Of a stretch of DNA of 64,000 nucleotides, positions 35,351 through 44,438 are shown piece after piece. The notes beneath the pieces were generated by a model. That model had not been told where the DNA came from. It saw nothing but the letters and a program-made list of their open reading frames with translations, and did not search any database. Numbering within the stretch: position 1 is the first letter of the stretch; every line of letters begins with the position of its first letter. Position numbers and translations under genes: made by a program. Location: positions 1 through 64,000 of the forward strand of contig NZ_BCUV01000006.1 in assembly GCF_001591405.1 (NCBI RefSeq). Reading direction: 5' to 3'. This stretch comes from Janibacter terrae NBRC 107853. Lineage in GTDB: Bacteria; Actinomycetota; Actinomycetes; Actinomycetales; Dermatophilaceae.

Positions 35351-36478
35351 TCAGCTGTGGATCCGCCACCCACGTGCCGTGAGCGCCTCGGTGAGCGGTC
35401 CGGCGGCCGCCGGGAGGACGGAGACCTCCGCCAGGCCGAAGGGGAGGCCCAGCCCGTGGTCGAGGCGCAGGTCCTCCATGTTGACCCCCGCCGCGCCGAT
35501 GTCGGTGAGCAGTCGGGCGACCTCGCCGGGCCGGTCGTCGACGACCACGCTGACGACCGCGTAGGTCGCGGGCGGGGCACCGTGCTTGCCGGGGATGCGG
35601 GCGTGGCCGGCGTTGCCGTCGGCGATGCTGCGGGCGAGCACGGCACGCGCGCCGGGGGCGTCGGCGACGTCGTCCTCCCCCGCGCCGAGCGCCTCGAGGG
35701 CGTCGACGACGCGGCCCAGGTCGGCAGCGACGTCACGCAGGACGGCGGCGACGGCCGGTGCGTTGCCCGAGAGGATCTGGGTCCACAGGCCGGGGTCGCT
35801 GGCCGCGATGCGGGTCACGTCCCGTACGCCCGGGCCGGCCAGGCCGATGGCGTGGTCGCTGAGGTGCTCCAGCCGGGCGGCGACGAGCGAGGCCGCCACC
35901 TGGGGCACGTGGGAGACCGCGGCGACCGCCTCGTCGTGCTCCTGCGGGCTGAGCGTCGTGACCGCGGCGCCGGTGGCCTGCGCGAGCCGGGCGACGAGCG
36001 CCGTCGCGCTCGGGTCGCTGCCGTCGTGCGGGCAGAGGACCCACGCGCGGCCGGTGAAGAGGTCGGCCCGGGCACTGATCGCGCCCGAGCGCTCGCGGCC
36101 GGCCATCGGGTGGCTGCCGAGGTAGCGGTCGATCGGCACCCCGGACCGGATGAGGTCGAGGAGGACCACCTGCTTGACAGAGGTGACGTCGGTGACGACG
36201 GCCTCGGGCCAGCGCTCGAGGGCGCCGAGCACGAGGCGGGGCGAGACGTCCGGCGGCCCGGCGACGACGACGAGGCCCGGTCGCACCTCCCCCGTGGTGC
36301 GCCCCGCCCCGAGGTCGCGCGCCAGCGCGGCCGAGGTCTCGGACTGGTCCTCGAGGGTGACGTCGACGCCGACGGACGTCAGGGCCAGCCCGATGCTCGT
36401 CCCGATGAGGCCCGTCCCGATGACGTGCACGGGTGGCAGCGCGGACGCAGCCCCCTTCGCCTCGGAGGTCGCCGTCAC
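35351..36478 (-). CDS. tyrA: Prephenate dehydrogenase
   Basis: A 375-residue enzyme of tyrosine synthesis. NAD-binding VHVIGTGLIGTSIGLAL at the N-terminus, catalytic region YLGSHPMAGRERSG, and a C-terminal ACT-like domain (YAVVSVVVDDRPGEVARLL, GAAGVNMEDLRLDHG) that may sense an amino acid. GTG 36478 overlaps the rluB stop by 4 nt, implying coupled translation. Confidence 0.95.
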   Translation of the reverse strand: MTATSEAKGAASALPPVHVIGTGLIGTSIGLALTSVGVDVTLEDQSETSAALARDLGAGRTTGEVRPGLVVVAGPPDVSPRLVLGALERWPEAVVTDVTSVKQVVLLDLIRSGVPIDRYLGSHPMAGRERSGAISARADLFTGRAWVLCPHDGSDPSATALVARLAQATGAAVTTLSPQEHDEAVAAVSHVPQVAASLVAARLEHLSDHAIGLAGPGVRDVTRIAASDPGLWTQILSGNAPAVAAVLRDVAADLGRVVDALEALGAGEDDVADAPGARAVLARSIADGNAGHARIPGKHGAPPATYAVVSVVVDDRPGEVARLLTDIGAAGVNMEDLRLDHGLGLPFGLAEVSVLPAAAGPLTEALTARGWRIHS

Positions 36479-37386
36479 AGTCCCGCAGCCTTGTAGAGGT
36501 CGGCGATCTCCGCCCGGCTGAGGGCGCGCCACCGGCCGGACTTGGTCGTGCCGAGCGTGATGGGTCCGACCTGGGTGCGCACGAGCGAGAGGACCGGGTG
36601 GCCGACGTGCTCGAGCATGCGCCGCACGATGTGCTTGCGGCCCTCGTGGAGGATCACCTCGACGATCGCCTTGCCCGGGCGCGAGTCGACGACCCGGAAG
36701 GAATCGACGGCGACGGGGCCGTCCTCGAGCTGGACGCCTTCGCGCAGGCGCTTGCCGAGGTCCTTGGGCACGGGGCCGGGGATCTCGGCGATGTACGTCT
36801 TGAGCACGCCGTGCGCCGGGTGCTGCAGCCGGTGCGCGAGGTCGCCGTCGTTGGTGAGGATGAGCAGGCCCTCCGTGTCGGCGTCGAGGCGACCGACGTG
36901 GAAGAGCCGCTCGGGGCGCCCGGCGACGTAGTCGCCGATGCTCAGCCGGCCCAGCTCGTCGGACATCGTCGTGACGACGCCGACGGGCTTGTTGAAGGCG
37001 AGGTAGACGCGCGACTCGTCGAGGTGGACGCGCTCACCGTCGACGTGCACGGTCTGGCGCAGGGGGTCCACGCGCAGGCCGAGCTCGGTGACGACCTGCC
37101 CGTCGACCTCGACGCGACCCTCCTGGATGAGCAGCTCGCAGGCCCGGCGGGAGCCGATGCCCGCGGCGGCGAGGACCTTCTGCAGGCGGGTGCCCTCGGG
37201 GTCGTGGACGTCGATCGTCGGGGCCTGCGGCGGCTCGGGTGCGAGGTCGGGCTGGCCCTGGCGGCTGCGTCCGGTCGTGCCCCGCTCCGGCTGGTTGCGG
37301 CGGCCGGGCCGCGGGGGCTTGCGGGGTCCCTTGCCCCGGGGCGCGCCCTGGGGGCCTCCGAGTCGGCGGTTGGTGGGAGGGGTCAT
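36475..37386 (-). CDS. rluB: 23S rRNA pseudouridine synthase, RluB/RsuA family
   Basis: A 303-residue enzyme. A basic disordered N-terminus of about 60 residues precedes an S4 domain (TRLQKVLAAAGIGSRRACEL) and the catalytic domain with Asp in VGRLDADTEGLLILTNDG and the HEGRKHIVRRM motif. ATG 37386 overlaps the scpB stop by 4 nt. The scpAB-rluB order is the common bacterial one. Confidence 0.94.
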   Translation of the reverse strand: MTPPTNRRLGGPQGAPRGKGPRKPPRPGRRNQPERGTTGRSRQGQPDLAPEPPQAPTIDVHDPEGTRLQKVLAAAGIGSRRACELLIQEGRVEVDGQVVTELGLRVDPLRQTVHVDGERVHLDESRVYLAFNKPVGVVTTMSDELGRLSIGDYVAGRPERLFHVGRLDADTEGLLILTNDGDLAHRLQHPAHGVLKTYIAEIPGPVPKDLGKRLREGVQLEDGPVAVDSFRVVDSRPGKAIVEVILHEGRKHIVRRMLEHVGHPVLSLVRTQVGPITLGTTKSGRWRALSRAEIADLYKAAGL

Positions 37387-38006
37387 GGCCGGGCCTCATT
37401 CACGAGATCGTCGAGTAGTGCTGCATCGGGGAGATAGGGGGCGAGGGCGGGCAGGTCGTCGAGCGAGTTCAGACCCATCCGCTCCAGGAAGTAGGGCGTC
37501 GTCCCGTACAGGGTCGCACCCGACTCCTCGTCCTTGGTGACCTCGGTGATGAGGCCGCGGGTGAGGAGCGTGCGGACGACGCCGTCGACGTTGACGCCGC
37601 GGACGGCGCCGATCCGCGCCCGCGAGATCGGCTGGCGGTAGGCGACCACGGCGAGCGTCTCGAGGGAGGCCGTCGTCAGGCGGGACTGCTGGCCGTCGAG
37701 GACGAAGCGCTCGACGACTGGCGCGTACGCGTGGTGGCTGTAGAAGCGCCATCCCCCACCGACGTTGCGCACCGTGAACCCGTGCGTGCCGTCCGCGTAG
37801 GCGGACTCGATCGCGGCGAGGTGCTCACGGATCTCCTCCACGGGCAGCTCGAGCGCGGAGGAGAGGGCGTGGTCGGTGACCGGTTCCTCGACGATCATCA
37901 GCACGGCCTCGATCGCCCCGCGCGCACCGCCGGGCAGGTCGCCCACGTCGAAGGCGACCTGGACGTCGTCGCCCTCCACCTCGGGCTCCGGGGGCGCCTC
38001 ACTCAT
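37383..38006 (-). CDS. scpB: Chromosome segregation and condensation protein ScpB
   Basis: A 207-residue kleisin-partner of the SMC condensin complex, two winged helices. Signatures: ARGAIEAVLMIVEEPV, TASLETLAVVAYRQPISR and IGAVRGVNVDGVVRTLL, with YGTTPYFLERMGL. ATG 38006 is selected for the GAGGAGG site 6 nt upstream. It overlaps the scpA end by 8 nt, and a strong hairpin in scpA ends 18 nt before the start. Confidence 0.95.
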   Translation of the reverse strand: MSEAPPEPEVEGDDVQVAFDVGDLPGGARGAIEAVLMIVEEPVTDHALSSALELPVEEIREHLAAIESAYADGTHGFTVRNVGGGWRFYSHHAYAPVVERFVLDGQQSRLTTASLETLAVVAYRQPISRARIGAVRGVNVDGVVRTLLTRGLITEVTKDEESGATLYGTTPYFLERMGLNSLDDLPALAPYLPDAALLDDLVNEARP

Positions 38007-38877
38007 CGTCATCCTCCTCATCGGACGAAGGGGGGTCCTCCCCTTCGTCGAACTCGGCACCGACGTCGACGGTGCCCTCCTCGCTGCCGGTCCAGCTGAC
38101 CTCGAGGTCACCGAGCGCCTCCGGCTGGTCGAAGACGACCTGCCGGTCGCGGAAGAGCTCAAGCAGGGCGAGGAACCGCGCCACGACCACGAGCGTCGAG
38201 TCCGCGTCGCGGACGAGCTCGCGGAAGGAGAGCGCGCCCTGCTCCCGCAGGCGGTCGACGACGATGACGGCCTGCTCGCGCACGCTCACCGCGGGCGCGT
38301 GCAGGTGGGCCAGACCGACGGTCTCGGGCTCCCGGGGGGTCAGGGCCCGCGCGGCGACCATGGCCAGCTGCTCGGGGGTGACGCTGATGACCAGCTCGGG
38401 CAGCAGCGAGGCCAAGTGCGGCTCCAGACCGGCCTGCCGCGGGGTCATGCGACCGGTCGTCGCCATCGTCTCGCCGAAGTGCGCCGCGACGTCCTTGAAG
38501 GCGCGGTACTGGAGCAGGCGCGCGAAGAGCAGGTCCCGCGCCTCGATGAGCTCGAGGTCGTCCTCGTCGGTCTCCCGCATGTCGGGCAGGAGCCGGGCGG
38601 CCTTGATGTCGAGCAGCGTCGCGGCGACGAGGAGGAACTCGCTGGTCTGGCCGAGGTCCCACGCCGGGTCGCTCGCCTGCAGGGCGCGCAGGTGGGCGAT
38701 GAACTCGTCGGTGACCCTGGCCAGCGCGATCTCGGTGATGTCCAGCTGGTGCTTGCTGATCAGACCCAGCAGCAGGTCGAAGGGTCCCTCGAAGTTGTCC
38801 AGGTGGACGGTGAAGGCCTGCTCTGCGCCCCGCTTGGTGATGACGCCACCGGGGACGGCGGTGTCAGTCCCCTCCAC
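37999..38877 (-). CDS. scpA: Chromosome segregation and condensation protein ScpA
   Basis: A 292-residue kleisin that links SMC heads with ScpB. N-terminal signature FTVHLDNFEGPFDLLLGLI and ITEIALARVTDEFIAHL; C-terminal winged helix with LSFRELVRDADSTLVVVARF. The acidic tail (DEGEDPPSSDEEDDDE) is encoded partly by the hairpin near scpB. GTG 38877 begins 5 nt after parA and lacks a strong site, so coupling to parA is likely. Confidence 0.95.
   Translation of the reverse strand: MEGTDTAVPGGVITKRGAEQAFTVHLDNFEGPFDLLLGLISKHQLDITEIALARVTDEFIAHLRALQASDPAWDLGQTSEFLLVAATLLDIKAARLLPDMRETDEDDLELIEARDLLFARLLQYRAFKDVAAHFGETMATTGRMTPRQAGLEPHLASLLPELVISVTPEQLAMVAARALTPREPETVGLAHLHAPAVSVREQAVIVVDRLREQGALSFRELVRDADSTLVVVARFLALLELFRDRQVVFDQPEALGDLEVSWTGSEEGTVDVGAEFDEGEDPPSSDEEDDDE
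38024..38049 (-). promoter_or_regulatory. Hairpin in the scpA end, before the scpB ribosome site
   Basis: GACGAAGGGG (38024-38033) pairs with CCCCTTCGTC (38040-38049) across a 6-nt loop. In the mRNA it lies just before the GAGGAGG site of scpB. It could modulate scpB translation; it is also a CGAAGGGGG copy with a matching inverted partner. Confidence 0.45.
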
Positions 38878-38882
38878 GGTCG

Positions 38883-39770
38883 TCAGGGAGCACCGCCGCG
38901 CGAGATGAGCTCGCGGGCCAGCTGTCGGTAGGCGTTGGCGCCGGAGTGGCCGGTCGCGTAGGTCGTGATCGGCTCCGCGGCGAGGGTCGCGTCGGGGAAC
39001 TTCACGGTGCGCGAGATGACCGTGTGGAAGACCTTGTCGCCGAAGTGCTCGACGACCGAGCCGACGACCTCGCGGCTGTGCAGCGTGCGGCCGTCGTACA
39101 TCGTCGCGAGGATGCCGTCGACGACGAGGCCCGGGTTGAGGCGGTCGGTGATCTTGTCGATCGTCTCCACGAGCAGAGCGACGCCACGCATGGCGAAGTA
39201 CTCGGTCTCGAGCGGGATGACCACGCCGTGCGCCGCGGTGAGCGCGTTGACGGTCAGCAGGCCGAGGGAGGGTTGGCAGTCGATGAGGATGACGTCGTAG
39301 TCGTCGAGGACCGGCCGGAGCACGCGGGCCAGGATCTGCTCGCGCGCGACCTCGCCGACGAGTTGGACCTCGGCGGCGGAGAGGTCGATGTTGGCCGGGG
39401 CGACGTGGAGCCCGGGGACCGCGGTGCGCTGGATGATCTCGGTGATCTCGTGCCCGCGGGTGACGAGCAGGTCGTAGATCGTCAGGTCGAGCGTGTGGGT
39501 GGGGACCCCGAGGCCCACGGACAGCGCGCCCTGCGGGTCGAAGTCGACGAGCAGCACCTTGCGCCCGGCCTCCGCCAGGGCGGCGCCGAGGTTGATCGTG
39601 GTCGTCGTCTTGCCGACCCCACCCTTCTGGTTGCACATCGCGATGATGCGGGCCGGGCCGTGCGACGCCAGCGGCGGCGGCTCCGGGAAGGTGGGCAGGG
39701 GTCGGCCGGTGGGACCGGGCTGTGCCTGGTCGTGCTCGATGTCGAGCTGTGGCGTCACCTCGGATGCCAA
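38883..39770 (-). CDS. parA: ParA/Soj-family ATPase
   Basis: A 295-residue deviant Walker ATPase of chromosome segregation. P-loop CNQKGGVGKTTTTINLG at about 46-62, VLLVDFDPQGALSVGLG and DVILIDCQPSLGLLTVNAL. The start is uncertain: TTG 39770 with a GGAG site 10 nt upstream is chosen; GTG 39758 or GTG 39842 are possible. No parB follows, so it is the orphan ParA that accompanies scpAB in actinobacteria rather than the origin parAB pair. Confidence 0.92.
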   Translation of the reverse strand: MASEVTPQLDIEHDQAQPGPTGRPLPTFPEPPPLASHGPARIIAMCNQKGGVGKTTTTINLGAALAEAGRKVLLVDFDPQGALSVGLGVPTHTLDLTIYDLLVTRGHEITEIIQRTAVPGLHVAPANIDLSAAEVQLVGEVAREQILARVLRPVLDDYDVILIDCQPSLGLLTVNALTAAHGVVIPLETEYFAMRGVALLVETIDKITDRLNPGLVVDGILATMYDGRTLHSREVVGSVVEHFGDKVFHTVISRTVKFPDATLAAEPITTYATGHSGANAYRQLARELISRGGAP

Positions 39771-39831
39771 GGTCGGATCACTCCATCGGGTCTGCGGTCG
39801 GTCAGCCTCTCGCTGATCAGCGACGACCCTA

Positions 39832-40758
39832 TCAGCGGGCACGGGGGTGGCTCTGCGCGTAGACCTCGCGCAGCTGCTGCACGGTGACCATCGTGTAGAT
39901 CTGCGTGGTCGTCACCGAGGCGTGCCCGAGCAGCTCCTGCACCACCCGCACGTCCGCGCCGCCCTCGAGCAGGTGGGTCGCGAAGGAGTGTCGCAGCGTG
40001 TGCGGCGAGACGTGGCCCTCGAGGCCCGCGCGGCCGGCGGCGGTGGTGATGACGCCCCAGGCGCTCTGCCGGGAGAGCCGGGAGCCGCGCTGGTTGAGGA
40101 AGACCGCCGGGCCGGCCTTCCCCTTGGCCGACAGCGTCGGCCGGCCGCGCACGAGCCACGCGCGCACGGACTCCACCGCGTAGGAGCCGAGCGGGACGAC
40201 CCGCTCCTTGCCGCCCTTGCCGAGCAGGCGGGCGGCACCGACGTCGAGGTCGAGGTCGTCGATGTCGAGCCCGACGGCCTCGGAGATGCGGGCGCCGGTG
40301 CCGTAGAGGACCTCCAGGAGCGCGCGGTCGCGCAGCGGTGCGGGCCCGTCGCCGAGCCCGGCGGCGTCGATCAGCCGGGTCACCTCGTCGAGGGCGATGG
40401 CCTTGGGCAGGCGCGAAGGGGGTGCCGGCGGCGCCACGTCCTCGGCCGGGTCGTGCGTGGTCTCACCCTCGAGGGCGAGGAACTTGTGGAGCCCGCGGAC
40501 GGCGACGAGCGTGCGGGCAGCCGAGCTCGCGGCGAGCGGAGGGTGGGCGTCGTCACCGGTGCGCAGCGCCGCCAGGAAGCCGGACACGTGCAGCTCGGTG
40601 ACGTCCTCGGGACTGGTGATGCCGTGCCCCGCGAGGTGCTCGACGTACCGTCCGGCGTCGCGGCGGTAGGCGGAGAGGGTGTGCGCGGAGACCCCTCGCT
40701 CGACGTCCATCTGGGTCAGCCAGGTCCGCACGGCGCGCTCCATCGGCGTCGTGCTCAC
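39832..40758 (-). CDS. xerD: Tyrosine recombinase XerD
   Basis: A 308-residue site-specific recombinase that resolves chromosome dimers at dif with XerC. Catalytic residues in place: R157 ([12 protein letters not shown]), K181 ([14 protein letters not shown]), H253-x-x-R256 ([20 protein letters not shown]), H279 (LLGHASV) and Y288 (TTTQIYTMV). The N-terminal SAM-like core binding domain is complete. GTG 40758 has GGAGG 10 nt upstream. First gene of the operon that continues with parA and scpAB. Confidence 0.93.
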   Translation of the reverse strand: MSTTPMERAVRTWLTQMDVERGVSAHTLSAYRRDAGRYVEHLAGHGITSPEDVTELHVSGFLAALRTGDDAHPPLAASSAARTLVAVRGLHKFLALEGETTHDPAEDVAPPAPPSRLPKAIALDEVTRLIDAAGLGDGPAPLRDRALLEVLYGTGARISEAVGLDIDDLDLDVGAARLLGKGGKERVVPLGSYAVESVRAWLVRGRPTLSAKGKAGPAVFLNQRGSRLSRQSAWGVITTAAGRAGLEGHVSPHTLRHSFATHLLEGGADVRVVQELLGHASVTTTQIYTMVTVQQLREVYAQSHPRAR

Positions 40759-40859
40759 GGGGCCGTGGCCTCCATCGGGGCGGTGTGGTGTGGCGCGGTG
40801 GGTGTTGAACCGCGGGCACGCCGTTGTGCCCACGGGTGGCCTGGGCCACTGCGGGCAAG

Positions 40860-40865
40860 TGTAAT
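40860..40865 (+). promoter_or_regulatory. -10 box of a possible leaderless promoter
   Basis: TGTAAT ends 7 nt before ATG 40873. The upstream ATG at 40864 overlaps this box, which favours the second ATG. Confidence 0.35.
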
Positions 40866-40872
40866 GGCCCGC

Positions 40873-41484
40873 ATGAAGCTCTATGCGGATCTCCCGGCCC
40901 GTCGTCGTGGCCAGGTCCTCGCCGACCTGCTGATGGTCGCGTGGATCCTGTTGTGGGCCAAGGTCGGTCACGCCGTCCACGACTCGGCCTTGTCCCTCGC
41001 CGAGCCGGGCCACCGGCTCCAGGATGCGGGCAGCAGCTTCCGTGAACGGCTGAAGACCGCGGGCGAGGGTGTGGACGACCTGCCGCTCCTCGACGACCGG
41101 GTGGCCGAGCCGTTCCGGGACGCGGCCGGCGCCGGGACAAGCATCGAGGACGCCGGGCGCGACCTCGTCGACGCCGTCGAGCGGCTCGCCACGACCCTGG
41201 GATGGGTCACCGCTCTCACCCCGGTCGTCATCGTCGGTGCGTTCTGGTTCGCCGCGCGCCTGCGCTTCGTGCGCCGCGCGACCGCCGCACAGTCGCTCGT
41301 CGACTCCGTGGACGACCTCGACCTCTTCGCCCTGCGGGCGATGGCCAACCAGCCGCTCCAACGCCTCGCGCGGATCAGCCCCGACCCCGCCGGCGCCTGG
41401 CGCCGCGGCGACACCGAGACGATCCGCGAGCTCGCCGGCCTCGAGCTCGCCGCCTGCGGCCTCCGTCCCCCGGACGCGCGCTGA
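40873..41484 (+). CDS. Membrane protein of unknown function (203 aa)
   Basis: Two clear membrane segments: [18 protein letters not shown] (about 19-36) and [19 protein letters not shown] (about 116-134). The loop between, about 75 residues, is helical and amphipathic ([40 protein letters not shown]); the C-terminal 65 residues are cytoplasmic. It resembles many actinobacterial membrane proteins annotated only as hypothetical. ATG 40873 fits a leaderless promoter; ATG 40864 is also in frame. Divergent from xerD. Confidence 0.8.
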   Translation: MKLYADLPARRRGQVLADLLMVAWILLWAKVGHAVHDSALSLAEPGHRLQDAGSSFRERLKTAGEGVDDLPLLDDRVAEPFRDAAGAGTSIEDAGRDLVDAVERLATTLGWVTALTPVVIVGAFWFAARLRFVRRATAAQSLVDSVDDLDLFALRAMANQPLQRLARISPDPAGAWRRGDTETIRELAGLELAACGLRPPDAR

Positions 41485-41508
41485 GCGCACACCTGGTTCA
41501 TCGAGCCC

Positions 41509-41564
41509 TTCGACACTGCTCCGTACTCTGAGCACGCGGGCCCAGAGTACGGAGCAGTGTCGAA
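41509..41564. repeat. Perfect 22-bp inverted repeat with 12-nt loop
   Basis: 41509-41530 is the exact reverse complement of 41543-41564. The arms start TTCGACACTGCTCC and end GGAGCAGTGTCGAA. It lies 25 nt after the membrane-protein gene and before the XRE gene. It may be a terminator (no T-run) or part of an interspersed palindromic element. Just after it, a 10-bp unit GAGCGGGACC recurs at about 41579-41598. Confidence 0.9.
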
Positions 41565-41703
41565 CAGCGAGCGGAACCGAGCGGGACCGAGCGGGACCAT
41601 GGTCTCGAGATGTCGATCCCCAGTCCCGCCGGGCCGGACCCGTCCGTCCACAGGTGGCGTCGCTGCCAGCCGACAGCACCGCGTCCGGGGCAGGCTGGTC
41701 GGC

Positions 41704-42309
41704 ATGGACCCGCCGCCGCCCGAGCCGCCGTCGCCGGACTCGTCTGCGCAGCCCCCCATCGTCTGTCCCACGGACTGCGACATCTGCCGGGAGCCCGACG
41801 ACTGCGTGGACTGTCTGATCTGCCTCTACTGGCCGGAGGTCCCCGAGCCGCTCGTACCGGGACCGGCGCGGGGCCACGCTCTGCCGGCGAAGTCAGCCGA
41901 GATGGCAGCCGCTCGGCGGGGCCTCGTCCTCAGCCGCCGGGTAGGGCTGGTCAGCCGTCGTTTCCGCCGGCTCAGGCGGCTCACCCAACGCCAGCTCGCG
42001 GCGGAGCTGGGATGGAGCAGGGCCGCTCTCGGGCGCGCGGAGAGCGATGCGTCGGCCCTGGCGCTGGCCAAGGCGGACACGCTCCTGCAGCACGTGGGCT
42101 ACCGCCTGGCCATCGTGCCCGACACCGGACCGGCGGCGGTCGGTGAACCGGACGACCTGTCGTGGCCGGCCGCCGACCTGCTGGCCCGCGACGGCGCGCG
42201 CCGGCGGCCTCCCCCGTCGAGCGAGGTGACCTGGCACCCGGAGGGCGAGCTCCGGCAGGACGTCGACCTGCGGGGCCGAGAGTGGACCTGGCGCCGTCTG
42301 CGCTCTTGA
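41704..42309 (+). CDS. Cys-rich XRE-type helix-turn-helix protein
   Basis: A 201-residue protein. After a Pro-rich start, residues about 19-40 hold six cysteines in C-x3-C-x2-C-x5-C-x2-C-x2-C spacing (CPTDCDIC then [10 protein letters not shown]), which looks like a metal or Fe-S site. Residues about 75-125 form an XRE helix-turn-helix ([40 protein letters not shown]). The tail is basic. Possibly a redox- or metal-sensing regulator; no known family recognised. ATG 41704 has a weak site; a longer in-frame start exists at 41557 in the inverted repeat and is unlikely. Confidence 0.75.
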   Translation: MDPPPPEPPSPDSSAQPPIVCPTDCDICREPDDCVDCLICLYWPEVPEPLVPGPARGHALPAKSAEMAAARRGLVLSRRVGLVSRRFRRLRRLTQRQLAAELGWSRAALGRAESDASALALAKADTLLQHVGYRLAIVPDTGPAAVGEPDDLSWPAADLLARDGARRRPPPSSEVTWHPEGELRQDVDLRGREWTWRRLRS

Positions 42310-42319
42310 GCGTCGCGGG

Positions 42320-43681
42320 CTACTCCCCCAGCGCGACGACCTGGGGGCGCAGGTCCGCCGCCGGGCACTCCCAGGCCGCGGCGTCCGCGTCGACCTGCTC
42401 GCCCGAGCGGATGTCCTTGACCTGGTCGCCGTCTCCCTCACCGGCGCCGGGGAACCACACGTACGGGATCCCGCGCCGCTCGGCGAAGCGGATCTGCTTG
42501 CCGAACTTCGCCGCGGCCGGGGCGACCTCGCAGGGGATCCCGCGGGCACGCAGCGCCGTGGCGACCGCGACGGAGGCGGGGCGGCTCCCTTCGTCCGTCA
42601 CGGCCACGAGGACCGCGGAGGGGGACTTGCGGCTCGCGCCGACCAGGCCCTTGCCGAGGAGCAGCCCGAGCAGGCGCGAGAGGCCGATGGAGATGCCGAC
42701 GCCGGGATAGGTGTTCTTGCCGTCGCTCGCCAGCTCGTCGTAGCGGCCGCCGGAGCAGAAGGAACCCCACGACTCGTAGCCGACGAGCTGGGTCTCGTAG
42801 ACCGTGCCCGTGTAGTAGTCGAGACCGCGGGCGATGCGCAGGTCCGCGACCATGGCGCCGGGCGCGGCGGCCGCCCCCGTGTCGATCACGGCGGCGAGGG
42901 CCTCCAGACCCTCGTCGAGCAGCGGGTGCTCGACCCCGAGCGCGCGGACGCGGTCGACGAAGGAGGTGTCCTGCGTGCGGATCTCGGCCAGCGCCAGCAC
43001 GGCCTGTGCCTGCTCCGTCGTCCGCCCGGCCTCGACGAGGAGGGCGGCGACCTTGTCCGGGCCGATCTTGTCCAGCTTGTCGACGGTGCGCAGCGTCCCC
43101 GCGACGTCCTCGATGCCCAGGCCGCGGTAGAAGCCCTCCGGGATCTTGCGGTTGTTCACCTGGATGACCATCGGCGGGATCGGCAGCTTCGCGAAGGTCT
43201 CCGCCATCACCAGCGGCATCTCGGCCTCGAAGTGCGGCGCCAGCTCCCCCACGTCGACGACGTCGATGTCGCACTGGGTGAACTCGCGGTAGCGGCCCTC
43301 CTGCGGGCGCTCGCCGCGCCAGACCTTCTGGATCTGGTGGCGCCGGAAGGGGAAGTTCAGGCGGCCGGCGTTCTCGACCACGTAGCGCGCGAAGGGCACG
43401 GTGAGGTCGAAGTGCAGCCCCAGCTCGGACTCGCGACCGGAGGCACCCCCTTCGTCCTCCGCGAGGCGGTGGATCCCGTAGATCTCCTTGTCCGCGTCGC
43501 CGCCCTTGCCGAGCAGGCGCTCGACCGGCTCGACCGCGCGGGTCTCGATCGACGGGAAGCCGTGCAGCTCGAAGGTGCTGCGGATGACGTCGATGAAGTG
43601 CTGCTCGACGACCCGCTGCTCGGGCAGGTACTCGGGGAAGCCCGACAGCGGGGTGACCTTGGTGGCGCGGGGGGTGCTCAT
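42320..43681 (-). CDS. hisS: Histidyl-tRNA synthetase
   Basis: A 453-residue class-II aminoacyl-tRNA synthetase. Class-II motif 2 region FRRHQIQKVWRGERPQEGRYREF and histidine motifs ARGLDYYTGTVYE and SGGRYDEL are present, with GVGISIGLSRLLGLLL as motif 3 and a C-terminal anticodon domain. ATG 43681 overlaps the MBL hydrolase stop by 4 nt (ATGA). Confidence 0.97.
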   Translation of the reverse strand: MSTPRATKVTPLSGFPEYLPEQRVVEQHFIDVIRSTFELHGFPSIETRAVEPVERLLGKGGDADKEIYGIHRLAEDEGGASGRESELGLHFDLTVPFARYVVENAGRLNFPFRRHQIQKVWRGERPQEGRYREFTQCDIDVVDVGELAPHFEAEMPLVMAETFAKLPIPPMVIQVNNRKIPEGFYRGLGIEDVAGTLRTVDKLDKIGPDKVAALLVEAGRTTEQAQAVLALAEIRTQDTSFVDRVRALGVEHPLLDEGLEALAAVIDTGAAAAPGAMVADLRIARGLDYYTGTVYETQLVGYESWGSFCSGGRYDELASDGKNTYPGVGISIGLSRLLGLLLGKGLVGASRKSPSAVLVAVTDEGSRPASVAVATALRARGIPCEVAPAAAKFGKQIRFAERRGIPYVWFPGAGEGDGDQVKDIRSGEQVDADAAAWECPAADLRPQVVALGE

Positions 43682-44382
43682 GACAGTCCTTGCAGGTACG
43701 GGTTGGTCGCCTTTTCGCGGCCCAGCGTCGTCGCGGGTCCGTGTCCGGGCAGGACGAGGCTGGAGTCGGGGCGCGGATGGACGGCCCGACGAAGGGAGTC
43801 CTGCATCGCCTCGTGCGACCCGCCCGGCAGGTCGGTGCGGCCGATCGACCCGGCGAAGAGCACGTCGCCCGTGATGAGCGTCCGGTCCACCTCCGCCTCT
43901 GCGGGGATGCCCTCGGGCACCCGGCCCGTCGCGAACATGACCGAGCCCTCCGTGTGGCCTGGCGCGTGCACGACCTCGAGGTCGAGGCCGGCGACCGTCA
44001 CGGTCTCGCTGTCGGTGACCTCCACGACACGCTCGGGCTCGCGCCAGGTGACCCGCTTGCCGAACTGCTGCTCGAGCATCCCCGTCAGCTGCGGGCCGAG
44101 CGACGAACCACCGAGCGGGTCGACGAGCCGGTAGCGGTCGTCGCGGTGGATGTAGGCCGCGAGCTCACCGCCGCAGACCGGCGTCACGGAGAAGACATGG
44201 TCGACGTGCCCGTGGGTGAGGAGCACGGCAGCGGGCTTCAGCCGGTGCTCCGTGAGCACCTCGCGCAGCGTCTCCTCGATCCCGATCCCGGGGTCGACGA
44301 TGAGGCACTCCTCACCGGGAGCATCCGCCAGGACATAGCAGTTGGTCCCGAACGCCTGCGCCGGGAACGAGATGGTCAGCAC
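43678..44382 (-). CDS. MBL-fold hydrolase, glyoxalase II-like
   Basis: A 234-residue metallo-beta-lactamase-fold protein with the metal motif THGHVDH (56-62), then GHTEGS, GDVLFAGSIGRTDL and LPGHGPATTLGREKATNP. This is the common actinobacterial glyoxalase II-like protein found upstream of hisS; the substrate (perhaps a mycothiol or other thioester) is not known. GTG 44382 start. Divergent from the DUF349 gene. Confidence 0.92.
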   Translation of the reverse strand: MLTISFPAQAFGTNCYVLADAPGEECLIVDPGIGIEETLREVLTEHRLKPAAVLLTHGHVDHVFSVTPVCGGELAAYIHRDDRYRLVDPLGGSSLGPQLTGMLEQQFGKRVTWREPERVVEVTDSETVTVAGLDLEVVHAPGHTEGSVMFATGRVPEGIPAEAEVDRTLITGDVLFAGSIGRTDLPGGSHEAMQDSLRRAVHPRPDSSLVLPGHGPATTLGREKATNPYLQGLS

Positions 44383-44425
44383 GGTCCAACCCTACGTGCG
44401 CCCCCGCTCCTCCCCCGCGAATGGG

Positions 44426-44431
44426 TAACCT
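44426..44431 (+). promoter_or_regulatory. -10 box of a leaderless promoter for the DUF349 gene
   Basis: TAACCT lies 7 nt before GTG 44439, and there is no ribosome site. No convincing -35 box is seen. Confidence 0.45.
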
Positions 44432-44438
44432 CGAGCCT

